DNA from: Phycisphaeraceae bacterium | GTDB lineage: Bacteria > Planctomycetota > Phycisphaerae > Phycisphaerales > SM1A02 | DNA length: 64,000 nucleotides | NCBI GenBank assembly: GCA_004213555.1 | Contig: SHAP01000001.1 | Coordinates: forward strand, 248,001 to 312,000 | Direction of reading: 5' to 3' | Shown: in pieces, positions 28,382-37,298 of the stretch | Layout: each line of letters opens with the position of its first letter | Numbering within the stretch: position 1 is the stretch's first letter | The notes under the pieces: generated by a model | Databases searched by the model: none | What the model was told of the DNA's origin: nothing | The model's input: only the letters and a program-made list of their open reading frames with translations | Translations under genes and position numbers: made by a program

Positions 28382-29961
28382 GATGGACCACGCTGTTGTT
28401 GTTGGTGCTCTCCGCGTGTGAGCAAAGCACCCCGCCGGTCGCAGTAGAACCTGAACCGAACATCGTCACGTGGACCCGTTCCGAGATCGCGCCCGCCAGC
28501 ATCACCACGTTGCCCACCGTCATTGCGGAAGTCAACGGAGGCGGATTGGCCGTCGAAGATGTCGACGGCGATGGCGATGAAGACCTGCTGGTGGCCACGC
28601 CGGGCACCATGAACACTTCGGGCACGCTTCGGCTGTACCGCAACCAAGGCCGCGGCCAGTTTCTCGCCGACCCTGCAATGGGTTTCGAAGGGGTCCAAGG
28701 TTGGCTGACGGGCTTGGCCACCGCCGACTTCGACCAAGACGGGCACCTTGATGTCGTGGTGGGCCGATTGGGCACCGACCTGTTCTTGCGTGGCACGCCT
28801 GAAGGCTTCAGCCCGCCCACCGAACTCCAGGGATTGGGATGGACCACCAGCATGGCCGCGGCCGACCTCGACGGCGATGGCGATTGCGATCTTCTTCGCG
28901 TGCGGTACCTCGAATTCGACCCCATCGCGCCCCCGCCTCCGGCGACCTACAAAGGCATCGAAGTGCTGGGCGGACCGCACGGGCTCACGGCCGAAGGCGA
29001 CGACATCTTGTGGAACGAACCCGCAGGTTTTCGCAGCGAGCCGTTGTCGGGATCACCTTCTTATGGTTTGAACGCGCAAGTGCTCGACCTCAACGGCGAC
29101 GGGCAACTGGATGTGTTGGTGGGCAACGACTCGCAAGGCAACCACGCCTACCTTCGTCAAGACGACGGCTGGGTCGAACGCGGGGCCGCGATTGGCTTGG
29201 CGGGCAACGGCGATGGTATGGGCCAAGCCACCATGGGCATGGCGGCCTCCGATTTCAATGGCGACGGGCAGCCCGATCTCTTCAGCACCAACTTCTCCGC
29301 CGACACCAACACCTTTCTGGAAAGTGTCGGAGATGGTTTCTTTGCCGACCGCACCGCCGTGCGTGGTCTGGGCGTCAACAGCCGGCCGCTGCTTGGTTGG
29401 TCGGCGCAATTCGGCGATGTGGACCTCGACGGCGATGAAGATTTACTTTTCGTCAACGGTCACGTGTACCCACAAGCCACCCCAAACACCATGGGCAGCG
29501 CGTGGGCACAGCCCGCGGTGTTGATGCTCCGGTCGTTCAACCGGTTCGTGCGGGACGAAACCTTCCCCAGCCCCGACGAACAAGGCCGACTGGCCGTGCT
29601 GTTCGATGCCGACGGCGACCACGATCTTGATGTGGTCACCGTGACCCGAGACGGCGCCGTCAATCTGACCACCGCCGCAACCCTGTCCAAACGGGGACAG
29701 GGATGCACCATGCGTTTTCCCGACATCCTGCGGGGTCGGCGCGTGCAAATCACATCGGGAGAAACGACACAGGTGCGATGGATTCCCTCCGGCGGCGGCT
29801 TCCAGTCGTCCAGCCCCCCCGTGGTGCACGCCCGCGTGCCCAGTGGATCCGTTGTGGTGCAGGTTGATGGTCTGCCAGCGCAGACCTACGAGGTTGCCAG
29901 CGATCCACGCAGCCGTTCGGTGATCTGGGACACTTCGTCCACCACCAAATCAACGCCGTAG
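28378..29961 (+). CDS. CRTAC1-like FG-GAP/UnbV lipoprotein
   Basis: A 527-residue lipoprotein with the lipobox VLSAC (Cys14). FG-GAP loops recur through the chain (DVDGDGDEDLLV, DFDQDGHLDVVV, DLDGDGDCDLLR, DLNGDGQLDVLV, DFNGDGQPDLFS, DVDLDGDEDLLF). A shortened ASPIC/UnbV domain lies at about 465-515 (LRGRRVQITSG). It starts in the stop of the TPR lipoprotein gene. Together they repeat, as two chains, the TPR plus FG-GAP plus UnbV content of the single lipoprotein at 19075-22305. The last 76 bases overlap the convergent phosphatase gene, so one of the two C-termini may be shorter in relatives. Confidence 0.84.
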   Translation: MRWTTLLLLVLSACEQSTPPVAVEPEPNIVTWTRSEIAPASITTLPTVIAEVNGGGLAVEDVDGDGDEDLLVATPGTMNTSGTLRLYRNQGRGQFLADPAMGFEGVQGWLTGLATADFDQDGHLDVVVGRLGTDLFLRGTPEGFSPPTELQGLGWTTSMAAADLDGDGDCDLLRVRYLEFDPIAPPPPATYKGIEVLGGPHGLTAEGDDILWNEPAGFRSEPLSGSPSYGLNAQVLDLNGDGQLDVLVGNDSQGNHAYLRQDDGWVERGAAIGLAGNGDGMGQATMGMAASDFNGDGQPDLFSTNFSADTNTFLESVGDGFFADRTAVRGLGVNSRPLLGWSAQFGDVDLDGDEDLLFVNGHVYPQATPNTMGSAWAQPAVLMLRSFNRFVRDETFPSPDEQGRLAVLFDADGDHDLDVVTVTRDGAVNLTTAATLSKRGQGCTMRFPDILRGRRVQITSGETTQVRWIPSGGGFQSSSPPVVHARVPSGSVVVQVDGLPAQTYEVASDPRSRSVIWDTSSTTKSTP

Positions 29962-30569
29962 TCTTCGAGGTTTCGATTCGCGTCGTATCCACCGCGCCGC
30001 AAGATGCAAGGCACGCCCGCGTTTCTGGCGGCAAAGGCATCGGCCCGCGAATCCCCCAGCATCCAGGGTCGTTCAACGCCAAGCTCCCGCATGGCCTGGT
30101 GCAACATGTCGGCGTCCGGTTTTCGGGCCACGGTGGGACCCGGGCACTTCACCACCGAGAAATACTTCAAAAGGTCCAGATGCAAGAGCAACGGCATGGT
30201 GTAAATGTCGTCTTTGTTGGTGCAGATGGCCATGGGCAATCCACGCGACTGGGCTTCGTCCAACAGGTCTCGCACACCGGAGAGCAAGTACGACTTCCGG
30301 CAGCAGCCTTCGAGATACATTACGCGGAACGTGTGGTGCACTTGCTCGCACAGGGCTTCATCGGTGGAAGGCTCCACCGACTGGGACACTCCGCGGGCCA
30401 CCAAGGTGCGCACGCCGTCGCCAATCCAGTTCAGAATTTGCTCCGTCTGTACCCCGACGCCGCCGTGGTGTTTGAGGGCACCATCGAGGGCGTCGCGAAG
30501 GTCGGGCATGGACTCCACCAAGGTGCCGTCCAGATCAAAGAGCAAGCCGTCGGGTTCGGGCAAGGTCAT
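29886..30569 (-). CDS. phosphoglycolate phosphatase-like HAD hydrolase
   Basis: A 227-residue HAD phosphatase of the Gph/PGMB type. Motif I is LLFDLDGTLVES with both catalytic Asp, motif II is ICTNKD, the conserved Lys is in ARKPDADM, and motif IV is MLGDSRADAFAARNAG. A helical cap lies between motif I and II. Phosphoglycolate is the most common substrate for this type, but pyrophosphate or sugar phosphates are possible. The 3' end overlaps the CRTAC1-like gene by 76 bases. A 58-base gap separates it from the glutathione peroxidase gene, also on the minus strand. Confidence 0.85.
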   Translation of the reverse strand: MTLPEPDGLLFDLDGTLVESMPDLRDALDGALKHHGGVGVQTEQILNWIGDGVRTLVARGVSQSVEPSTDEALCEQVHHTFRVMYLEGCCRKSYLLSGVRDLLDEAQSRGLPMAICTNKDDIYTMPLLLHLDLLKYFSVVKCPGPTVARKPDADMLHQAMRELGVERPWMLGDSRADAFAARNAGVPCILRRGGYDANRNLEDYGVDLVVDEVSQITERLRGSLATS

Positions 30570-30627
30570 GGAAGGCGTCCTTGGTTGGTTGAAGAGGAAG
30601 CGATCGGCGGACGATCAAAAGAAAAGA

Positions 30628-31185
30628 TCAGGGCGCGGCAAGCGCGATCTGAATCGCTTCAATCACGTCACTCGACTCGGGTCCCGTGCGGGGACCAAAT
30701 CGGGCGATGAAGTTGCCGTCTTTGCCAACCAAATACTTGGTGAAGTTCCAACTCGGTGCGTCCGACATCGAGGCAAGCCAGTCAAACAGGGGATGGGCGT
30801 TGCTGCCTGTGACCGGAGTCTTCGCATACAGCGGGAAGGTGACGTTGTAGTTTGATGAACAGAACTCGGCAATGTCCGCATCGGTGCCGGGCTCTTGGCC
30901 CATGAAGTCGTTGGAAGGGAAGGCCATCACCGAAAATCCTTGATCTCCAAACCGTTCTTGGAGATTTTGGAGACCGGTGTATTGCCGAGTCAAACCACAG
31001 CGCGAGGCTGTGTTCACAAAGAGCAGAACCTTGCCCTGGGACGAAGCCAACGTTTGTTCTTCACCACCATTGGTCACGGCGGTGAAGGTGTGGGCGTTGG
31101 TCTCTTCGGGGAAGGTGGTGGCCGGACGGCCAGAACAACCAATGGCAGAAAGTAAACCAGTAAGCATGAGAATGGAGCTCCGCAT
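30628..31185 (-). CDS. glutathione peroxidase family lipoprotein
   Basis: A 185-residue peroxidase of the GPx family, anchored as a lipoprotein. From the ATG at 31185 a signal ends in the lipobox SAIGC (Cys17). The peroxidatic residue is Cys63 in NTASRCGLT, not selenocysteine. The Trp/Asn pair is in SWNFTKYLVG. The usual FPCNQF reads FPSNDF, so the resolving Cys at this place is absent and the Gln is Asp; relatives of this type use thioredoxin or other thiols rather than glutathione. It would reduce peroxides in the periplasm. A start nine codons upstream (31212) is less likely because it disrupts the signal. Confidence 0.87.
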   Translation of the reverse strand: MRSSILMLTGLLSAIGCSGRPATTFPEETNAHTFTAVTNGGEEQTLASSQGKVLLFVNTASRCGLTRQYTGLQNLQERFGDQGFSVMAFPSNDFMGQEPGTDADIAEFCSSNYNVTFPLYAKTPVTGSNAHPLFDWLASMSDAPSWNFTKYLVGKDGNFIARFGPRTGPESSDVIEAIQIALAAP

Positions 31186-31349
31186 AAGTCGGATCCTAGG
31201 CACGCAAATCAATCACAAAGTGCGGGTTGTTCAAGTTATTCAGGCTCCCAAAAGCGTGATCTTCGCAATTCCTAACACCTTCGCTCGAACGATGTCCTTC
31301 AGAGCCAGATGAAGACCCTAAGCGTCTCCCATGCCATTGGAGGTGCCCA

Positions 31350-32633
31350 GTGCAAGGTCTCACCCAAATCACCACCCTGTCTCTCACCCTCTTCTCCACC
31401 CCCCTCTGGGCCGACGTGCATCACGTCGCACCGGGGCAATCCATCCAGGCTGCGGTTGATGCGGCGGCGGATGGGGATGAAATTGTGCTCGATTCCGGCC
31501 TCTACGTCGAAACCGTCGAAGTCATGCTGAAAAACATCAGCATTCGCGGCGCTGGTTCCGACAGCACGGTCTGGGAACCAGCATCGGGGGCCATGCTTGA
31601 ATCCACATTCTCCAACCTCGTCGTCGAAGGTATTGCCTTTGAACACGGCACGGGGGCCTCTACCGCTGGTTCCACCCGAGGTGGTGCCTTGTTCATTCAA
31701 TCCAGCACCATTGAGGTTTACGACTGCTCGTTCTACAACAACCGGTCGGCCGGTGGCGGTGCGGTGTATTTGTCCAACGCGGACGCGGTCGTCTCCGGAT
31801 GCCGATTTGACGAGAACTATCTGACCACGGGCAACACCGGGGGAACCACGATCTTCTCGAACTACGCCACCTTGGATGTCTACGACTCCACGTTCGAAGA
31901 AAATGGTTGGGGCGGCAGTGGATTTGCCTACGGCACCGTGCAGGTGAACAACGGATACTTGTATGCCGCCAACTGCTACTTCAACCACAACCAATCCAGC
32001 GCCACCGGCTTCGGCTTGGTCAACAGTTCTGGTGTGGCCGGACACTGCACGTTCGTCGACAGTGTGTTCCACGGCAACTTGATCTACGACAGTTCATTCA
32101 AACTTCTAGACTCGGTGTTCTTGTCCGACCAAGAGGCGCCCGTTGAGAATGCCAACCGGATTTTTGATACGGGCTCCGTCGAAGTGGCGGGCTGTGTGCT
32201 GCCCACCGAATCGGAAGTGCTGGAGTCCACCAGCACGATGCCTGGTGCTTTGAACGTGGTCAGATGGGCACCTTCGTTTGAGGTTGTCAATGGATACCTC
32301 GTGCCACAGATCGACACCGCCATCGCCACAATTGCAGGCTCCGCCGACAACCTGTACAGCCCATCGAGCATTGTGGCACCCATCACGGACCTGCATGGTG
32401 AACTTCGAGACACCCCACGCTCTATTGGCGCCATCGAGACCACGGGGGCCCCCGCGCCATCGTGTCCCACCGACGTTGATCACAACAATCGAACCGACTA
32501 CATGGATTTGATTGCTGTCCTCACCCAATGGGGTGTGGCGGATGAACCCCGCAGCGAAGATTTCAACCAGGACGGCTTTGTCGACCTCAATGACTTGACC
32601 ACCGTCTTGTCCAACTGGGGCCCCTGCTCCTAA
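31350..32633 (+). CDS. secreted right-handed beta-helix protein with dockerin-like tail
   Basis: A 427-residue exported protein. It begins with GTG at 31350, supported by GGAGG at 31339-31343 six bases upstream and by a signal peptide (residues 1-20, ending PLWA). The body shows repeated short beta strands with V-x-G or Y-x-C patterns (SIQAAVDAAADGDEIVLDSG at the start), typical of pectin-lyase-like beta-helices. No lyase catalytic residues are evident. The C-terminal 60 residues hold dockerin-like loops (DVDHNNRTDYMDL and DFNQDGFVDLNDL) and end WGPCS. It may bind or degrade a polysaccharide. A perfect palindrome downstream is its likely terminator. Confidence 0.83.
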   Translation: MQGLTQITTLSLTLFSTPLWADVHHVAPGQSIQAAVDAAADGDEIVLDSGLYVETVEVMLKNISIRGAGSDSTVWEPASGAMLESTFSNLVVEGIAFEHGTGASTAGSTRGGALFIQSSTIEVYDCSFYNNRSAGGGAVYLSNADAVVSGCRFDENYLTTGNTGGTTIFSNYATLDVYDSTFEENGWGGSGFAYGTVQVNNGYLYAANCYFNHNQSSATGFGLVNSSGVAGHCTFVDSVFHGNLIYDSSFKLLDSVFLSDQEAPVENANRIFDTGSVEVAGCVLPTESEVLESTSTMPGALNVVRWAPSFEVVNGYLVPQIDTAIATIAGSADNLYSPSSIVAPITDLHGELRDTPRSIGAIETTGAPAPSCPTDVDHNNRTDYMDLIAVLTQWGVADEPRSEDFNQDGFVDLNDLTTVLSNWGPCS

Positions 32634-32655
32634 GGCCATACATCAATGCCAACAA

Positions 32656-32685
32656 ACAACCGCCGCGATGCATCGCGGCGGTTGT
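32656..32685. terminator. bidirectional hairpin between convergent genes
   Basis: A perfect 30-base palindrome (arms 32656-32670 and 32671-32685) with GC-rich centre lies 22 bases past the plus-strand stop and 47 bases past the minus-strand stop. A short T-containing tract follows on the plus side and an A/T-rich one on the other, so it can serve both genes. Confidence 0.6.
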
Positions 32686-32732
32686 CGTTTGACTGCCCCA
32701 AGTGGGGCACTCGGAGATTGAGAAGCCCGGGT

Positions 32733-35501
32733 TTAGCGGGCGTAGCGGATGCGAGCTTCCAACCGGCCCACATGTCGGCCGGTGACCCCGGCCGAAGTGA
32801 CAGGACGGTCGTCACTTGACGAGTACACCATGTGGTGGGCTCGCGTGGTGAACAACGGGAAGGTCGGCATGGACAGACCAAACGCGCTGTTCGCATTCAA
32901 GTAGTTGACGCCAGCATTGGCCGCACAAATGCGGGCCTTGCCCATGTCGGTTTCCAACAGGGTGCTCGTGTAGATCTCGGGCATCAAGTGGTCGCTGTAC
33001 TGGTTCCAGCATTGGAACGAGATGTCTTCTTCAAACTTGATCTCATTCTCGTTCCACACTCGAGTTTGCATCTCGACCGAAGGGGCTCCTTCGAGAGGAT
33101 CCTGGCTGGAGCCCGAGGCACGGAAGTCGCCCACGACTGGCATCGTGACCAACTCCAAACTCGTCTCGTAAGTCACGCCGAATTCAGGAGAACCGAATGA
33201 TCCTGAACCTTGAGACTGGAAGCCGAAGACCGCTTCGCATGCTGGCTTGGCGTACATCTCATCGTCCAGCTTCAGGAGACCGTTGGCTCCTGCGACCGAA
33301 CCTTGCAGAATGCTGCCGGTGTTGCCGTTCAAAGCCCGCAAACCGACCGGACGGTAGGTCCACGCCGAGGTGTCGGCGTAATTGATCACCGTCACGACCC
33401 CGTCGAGGTGATTCCAGTTGATCTCGCGCGGAGTGTTGGTGGCGGACTGGACAGCAATAACGTAGGCAAAGCCACGCAATTCCCGGTCATACGGACCCGC
33501 AAAGGGGTTCGACGGGTTCGGGTTGGGCTGGAAGGGGTGCATGGCAGAAGCCGGTCGGCCTGGAGCCTCGTCGGCATTGACACCAGTGTCAGCCTCATCC
33601 AGAACCGTGAACGACGCAAACGTGACGTTGTCTGGGGTTCCCTCGCCATTCGTCGACCACGAACCACCCGCAGCGAGCGAAGCCACTTGGGGCTGGTTGC
33701 CAGTCAACCGGACGTCGAAGACCTCTTGGTTCCAGCCTGGGTGAGCCCGGAAATCATTGATGGTGCCAGACTCATTCACGGCGGCGATGGCCCCATCACC
33801 GTTGGCCAAGATCACTTGCAAGCGCACATCGCTTTCGAAGTCGTTGGTCAACTGGAAAATCGTGTCTTGTTCCAACTCGTAGTTGTCGGCATCCTTCAAA
33901 TCCGACGGACTTGGGTTGCTTGGGCCGACGTACGCCCAACGCAGGTCGACCTTGGGCAAGGCCAGAACACTGGCGTTGGTTTCACGCAAGTGGAGGTCTT
34001 CCTCTTCGGGGCACTCGCAAGGTCCGGTGGGAGGAAGTTCTTCGTAGTCGTAACAGACGGTAGCGACGACATTCCAAATCGCTTTGCTGTGGTTGGTGTA
34101 ATTTCCCGGCGCACTGTCCGAGGTAGTTTGGGCAATAACCTCGAAATTCATGTTGTTTGTGCCCGCACCGATCCAGTCCGCAAGTTCAAGGTTCAAAAGC
34201 CCATCTGCTGACGATGAGTCCCACACAATGGACCCGTCTGGAGCCGCAGGGATTGCGTCTTGACGATCAATCCCAATTGCGATCATTGTCCGATCTGTCG
34301 GGGTAAGACGATTCGATGGATTACTCGAATCAACGCCCAGGTCTCGGGTACCAGCACCTGAGACAAAATCGAAAAATCCTGCGTAGGTCGAACGTCCTGA
34401 TTTTGGATCGGAGCCAGGGTGTGTTTCTTTCGGATCAATACCTTCGTCTTTCGTGCTTAGTCGGTCCATGAGCGAGTACGAAAGGGGGACATTGAACTCA
34501 GGCGAATCGAATAGAACCACTGAGTTCCGGTGACTCAAATCTACAGGCGCACATACTGTTCCAGTGTTTTCACCTGCAAACTTGAGAATCAGACCCCCCT
34601 CAAGTTTCACACGAACTCGATTCACTTGGTAGCCCGCTGGAGGAGTCCATTTGGGAATTTCTAGTTCGTAATCAACCGGATCTGAGAATGCACCAGTGTC
34701 CCCGAAAAGACCGCGGCGGAATACCCGTGTACCCGTGCTGTTGCCATCAGGTTCGCCACCACCGATACAGGAGTCACAAGGCAGTCCTGAATTTGGGTAT
34801 TGAGGTTCCAACCACTGTCGACCCGGCAACAAAAACTCAAAAGGGTTGAAACCTCCAGTATTCGGGACTGGATCAGCCCAGACTGGCTGTCCTGCAACCT
34901 GGCTGTATGTTGGGAAGCCAAGGAAAACCCCTCCTTCGGCATCACAAGAGCGCTTTGAGATGCCGGAATTGTCAATGCATGATCCATCATTGGGGTCAAA
35001 ACAGACACCTGTGACGAATTCACTCATGAACAACCCCGCGGGTGGGCAACCGGGATCAAATGAGTCTTCGAAGAAATTCAAGGATCCACCAACAGCGGCG
35101 CACTCTGCCTCAGTGATGGTCACCTCAAGCCCATTCGGCAAACAACAAACCACTGACGTACATCCACCCCATTGATTGAAAACGGCAGTGTTTGGAAACG
35201 AAACCGGATAATCCCGCAGAACATCACCGGCAAGTGGTACGAAGGAAATAACGTCTCCATTGAGGGCCCGGCAGTCATCTTCAGTTGGTCGCACTGTGAC
35301 CACGCCACTTGGCAGACAACACAGGACTTCCTGATCGGGACACCCACCCAATAGTGCTTCATCCACCGACGCAATCGACGGCGACTCATCTTTCTTCTCG
35401 CCTACGGGTGCTCTTCCGAATTCTTGCGCGTCCACCGAAGTTGCGAGCAAGACGGTCGAGAGCGCAAGGGCCCAAGGCGTCGTTCCACCCAAATTGTTCA
35501 T
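32733..35501 (-). CDS. large secreted protein with N-terminal Cys-rich repeats, unknown function
   Basis: A 922-residue exported protein. From the ATG at 35501, with GGAG about 10 bases upstream, residues 1-26 form a signal ending in SVDAQ. Two or three short repeats follow in the first 190 residues (VLCCLPSGVVTVRPTEDDC, VVCCLPNGLEVTITEAEC, then VCFDPNDGSC), each a CC-L-P-x-G unit closed by E/D-x-C and A-x-G-G. The long remainder is beta-rich and polar with no known enzyme motif; some stretches resemble PEP-CTERM-type choice-of-anchor domains. It has no dockerin-like tail. It faces the beta-helix gene across a shared terminator. An ATG-free frame reaches 10 codons further upstream. Confidence 0.75.
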   Translation of the reverse strand: MNNLGGTTPWALALSTVLLATSVDAQEFGRAPVGEKKDESPSIASVDEALLGGCPDQEVLCCLPSGVVTVRPTEDDCRALNGDVISFVPLAGDVLRDYPVSFPNTAVFNQWGGCTSVVCCLPNGLEVTITEAECAAVGGSLNFFEDSFDPGCPPAGLFMSEFVTGVCFDPNDGSCIDNSGISKRSCDAEGGVFLGFPTYSQVAGQPVWADPVPNTGGFNPFEFLLPGRQWLEPQYPNSGLPCDSCIGGGEPDGNSTGTRVFRRGLFGDTGAFSDPVDYELEIPKWTPPAGYQVNRVRVKLEGGLILKFAGENTGTVCAPVDLSHRNSVVLFDSPEFNVPLSYSLMDRLSTKDEGIDPKETHPGSDPKSGRSTYAGFFDFVSGAGTRDLGVDSSNPSNRLTPTDRTMIAIGIDRQDAIPAAPDGSIVWDSSSADGLLNLELADWIGAGTNNMNFEVIAQTTSDSAPGNYTNHSKAIWNVVATVCYDYEELPPTGPCECPEEEDLHLRETNASVLALPKVDLRWAYVGPSNPSPSDLKDADNYELEQDTIFQLTNDFESDVRLQVILANGDGAIAAVNESGTINDFRAHPGWNQEVFDVRLTGNQPQVASLAAGGSWSTNGEGTPDNVTFASFTVLDEADTGVNADEAPGRPASAMHPFQPNPNPSNPFAGPYDRELRGFAYVIAVQSATNTPREINWNHLDGVVTVINYADTSAWTYRPVGLRALNGNTGSILQGSVAGANGLLKLDDEMYAKPACEAVFGFQSQGSGSFGSPEFGVTYETSLELVTMPVVGDFRASGSSQDPLEGAPSVEMQTRVWNENEIKFEEDISFQCWNQYSDHLMPEIYTSTLLETDMGKARICAANAGVNYLNANSAFGLSMPTFPLFTTRAHHMVYSSSDDRPVTSAGVTGRHVGRLEARIRYAR

Positions 35502-35870
35502 AACGTCATTCTCCGAGTGCGGCGCGATCAAGGACGGATCCAGTCCCCCCGGGGGAATTAGATCCCCTCCCAGTTGGTCGCGTGCACCGCGGTGCGAACC
35601 TCAGGGAGGTCTCCCCCCTCCCGCCAAGGTCACAAGTGCGTTCATTTCAGCAGGTTCCACGCAATCTGCAACCCGGAGGTTTTTTGAAAGAGCCTCCAAA
35701 ATCCACACCCCATCCACAAAACCCCCGCCACAAGGCACAAACGGGGAAAGTTCGATGAGCGGGGTGGGCCCTCTCCCGAATGCATCCACGCCGCACCCAC
35801 ACCGCCACCCCCTTTTTGCACAGGGCGAACTTCGCGGCAACGCCAATATCAACCGCGCTAGCATCGAGCC
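35502..35870. promoter_or_regulatory. 369-base divergent intergenic region with three GC palindromes
   Basis: This is the only gap over 300 bases. It separates the Cys-rich protein (minus) from photolyase (plus) and must hold both promoters. Three short perfect palindromes sit on the side of the minus-strand gene: 35546-35555, 35584-35595 and 35604-35615. They could be operators or leader hairpins. No convincing -10/-35 pair was found. An 87-codon minus-strand frame at 35601-35864 has no support in composition or ribosome site. Confidence 0.35.
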
Positions 35871-37298
35871 ATGGCTTCTCTTGTTTGGTTTCGACGCGAC
35901 CTACGCACCACCGACCACCCCGCGCTGCTGGCCGCGGCGGCGGGAGAAGGTCATGTGCACGCGGTGGTGGTGTTCACGCCCGAGACGTGGCGCGAGCACG
36001 GCGTTGGCGCCAACCAGCTCACTTTGCTGTGCCGGCGTGCCCAATCGCTTCGGGTTGAGCTGAACGAACTGGGCATCCCACTGCACGCCGTGCACGCCGA
36101 CACCTTTGCGGCCACCCCAAGCGCGCTGTTGGCATTGGCCGAAGAGATCGGCGCGGATCGCCTGCACCATGGTTTTGAACACGAAGTCGACGAACGCGAG
36201 CGCGACGAAGCCGTCCGCTTGGCGTTTGAAAACGCTGGAAAACGGGTGCACGCCCACCACACGCAAACCCTTCTGCCCCCCGACGCGGTGCAAACCGGAA
36301 CCGGTGGTCCGTACAAGGTCTTCACGCCCTACAAACGCTCGGTGCTCAAGCAGCTGACCGCCGAAGGCGATCTGGTGGCGGGTCTCAGACCAGAACAACA
36401 AGCCAAACCCTGCGAGGCCATCGGCAGCATCCCTGACGCCATCGAAGGCGCTGGCACCACCGTAGAACTCGGGGCTTTTGACCTGGGTGAAAAAGAAGCA
36501 TTGGCGGGGCTGGATGCCTTTCTCGCCGAACGAGGCGCCCAGTACGAAGCCCAGCGCAACTTCCCCGCCGTGGCGGGCACCAGCGCTCTGGGCGTGGCCT
36601 TTGCCTTGGGCACCCTGTCGCCACGTACCGCCTACGTCCACGCCCTCCGCCGACTGACATCCCACCCGAACGAAGCCAAAGGCCTCGACACGTGGATCAG
36701 CGAACTGGTGTGGCGCGACTTTTACCGCCACGTCCTCTTTCACTTCCCCCGGGTGTGCATGAACCGACCCTTTGATCTTTCGACCGAAGCCGTCGAATGG
36801 CGCAACAACGAGGATGAATTCCAAGCCTGGTGCGAGGGACGAACCGGCTATCCGCTGGTGGACGCCGCCCAGCGCTGCTTGGTGGCCACCGGCTGGATGC
36901 ACAACCGACTTCGCATGGTGACCGCGCAATTCCTCACCAAACACCTGTTGGTGGATTGGCGGTGGGGCGAACGGTTTTTTGCCCAGCACCTCGTCGACTA
37001 CGACTTTGCCAGCAACAACGGCGGCTGGCAGTGGTCCTCCTCCACCGGCACCGATGCCGCGCCGTATTTCCGGGTGTTCAATCCCATCAGCCAAAGTGAA
37101 AAGTTCGATTCGGACGGCACGTTCATTCGAAAGTGGGTCCCCGAACTGGCCGAACTTCGCGGCAAAGACCTGCACGACCCCTCCCGCATTGCCCCGCTCT
37201 TGCGATCAGACTTGGACTATCCCGAGTTGATCGTGGAACAGAAGTTTGGCCGCCAACGGGCGATTGATGCCTTCAAGACGGCCCGGGCGTCGCTTTGA
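35871..37298 (+). CDS. deoxyribodipyrimidine photolyase (class I CPD type)
   Basis: A 475-residue flavoprotein that repairs UV pyrimidine dimers with blue light. The N-terminal Rossmann domain (1-130, SLVWFRRDLRTTDHPAL) should hold the antenna pigment. The FAD domain at about 200-470 has the family blocks TGYPLVDAAQRCL, TGWMHNRLRM, and DYDFASNNGGWQWSSSTGTD, including the Asn and Trp residues of the active site. Length is normal for the cryptochrome/photolyase family. A cryptochrome role is possible but the repair residues favour photolyase. The 3' end overlaps the DUF1080 gene by 26 bases. Confidence 0.93.
   Translation: MASLVWFRRDLRTTDHPALLAAAAGEGHVHAVVVFTPETWREHGVGANQLTLLCRRAQSLRVELNELGIPLHAVHADTFAATPSALLALAEEIGADRLHHGFEHEVDERERDEAVRLAFENAGKRVHAHHTQTLLPPDAVQTGTGGPYKVFTPYKRSVLKQLTAEGDLVAGLRPEQQAKPCEAIGSIPDAIEGAGTTVELGAFDLGEKEALAGLDAFLAERGAQYEAQRNFPAVAGTSALGVAFALGTLSPRTAYVHALRRLTSHPNEAKGLDTWISELVWRDFYRHVLFHFPRVCMNRPFDLSTEAVEWRNNEDEFQAWCEGRTGYPLVDAAQRCLVATGWMHNRLRMVTAQFLTKHLLVDWRWGERFFAQHLVDYDFASNNGGWQWSSSTGTDAAPYFRVFNPISQSEKFDSDGTFIRKWVPELAELRGKDLHDPSRIAPLLRSDLDYPELIVEQKFGRQRAIDAFKTARASL

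Noticed and set aside
30628-31185. A selenocysteine in the glutathione peroxidase.
   Set aside because: The peroxidatic position is a normal Cys codon, with no in-frame UGA.
35601-35864. An 87-codon minus-strand frame in the long intergenic region.
   Set aside because: No ribosome site, odd composition, and it would cover the promoter of photolyase.
35901-37175. A 424-codon minus-strand frame opposite photolyase.
   Set aside because: Photolyase is certain, and the reverse product is Gly/His-rich with no recognised motif.
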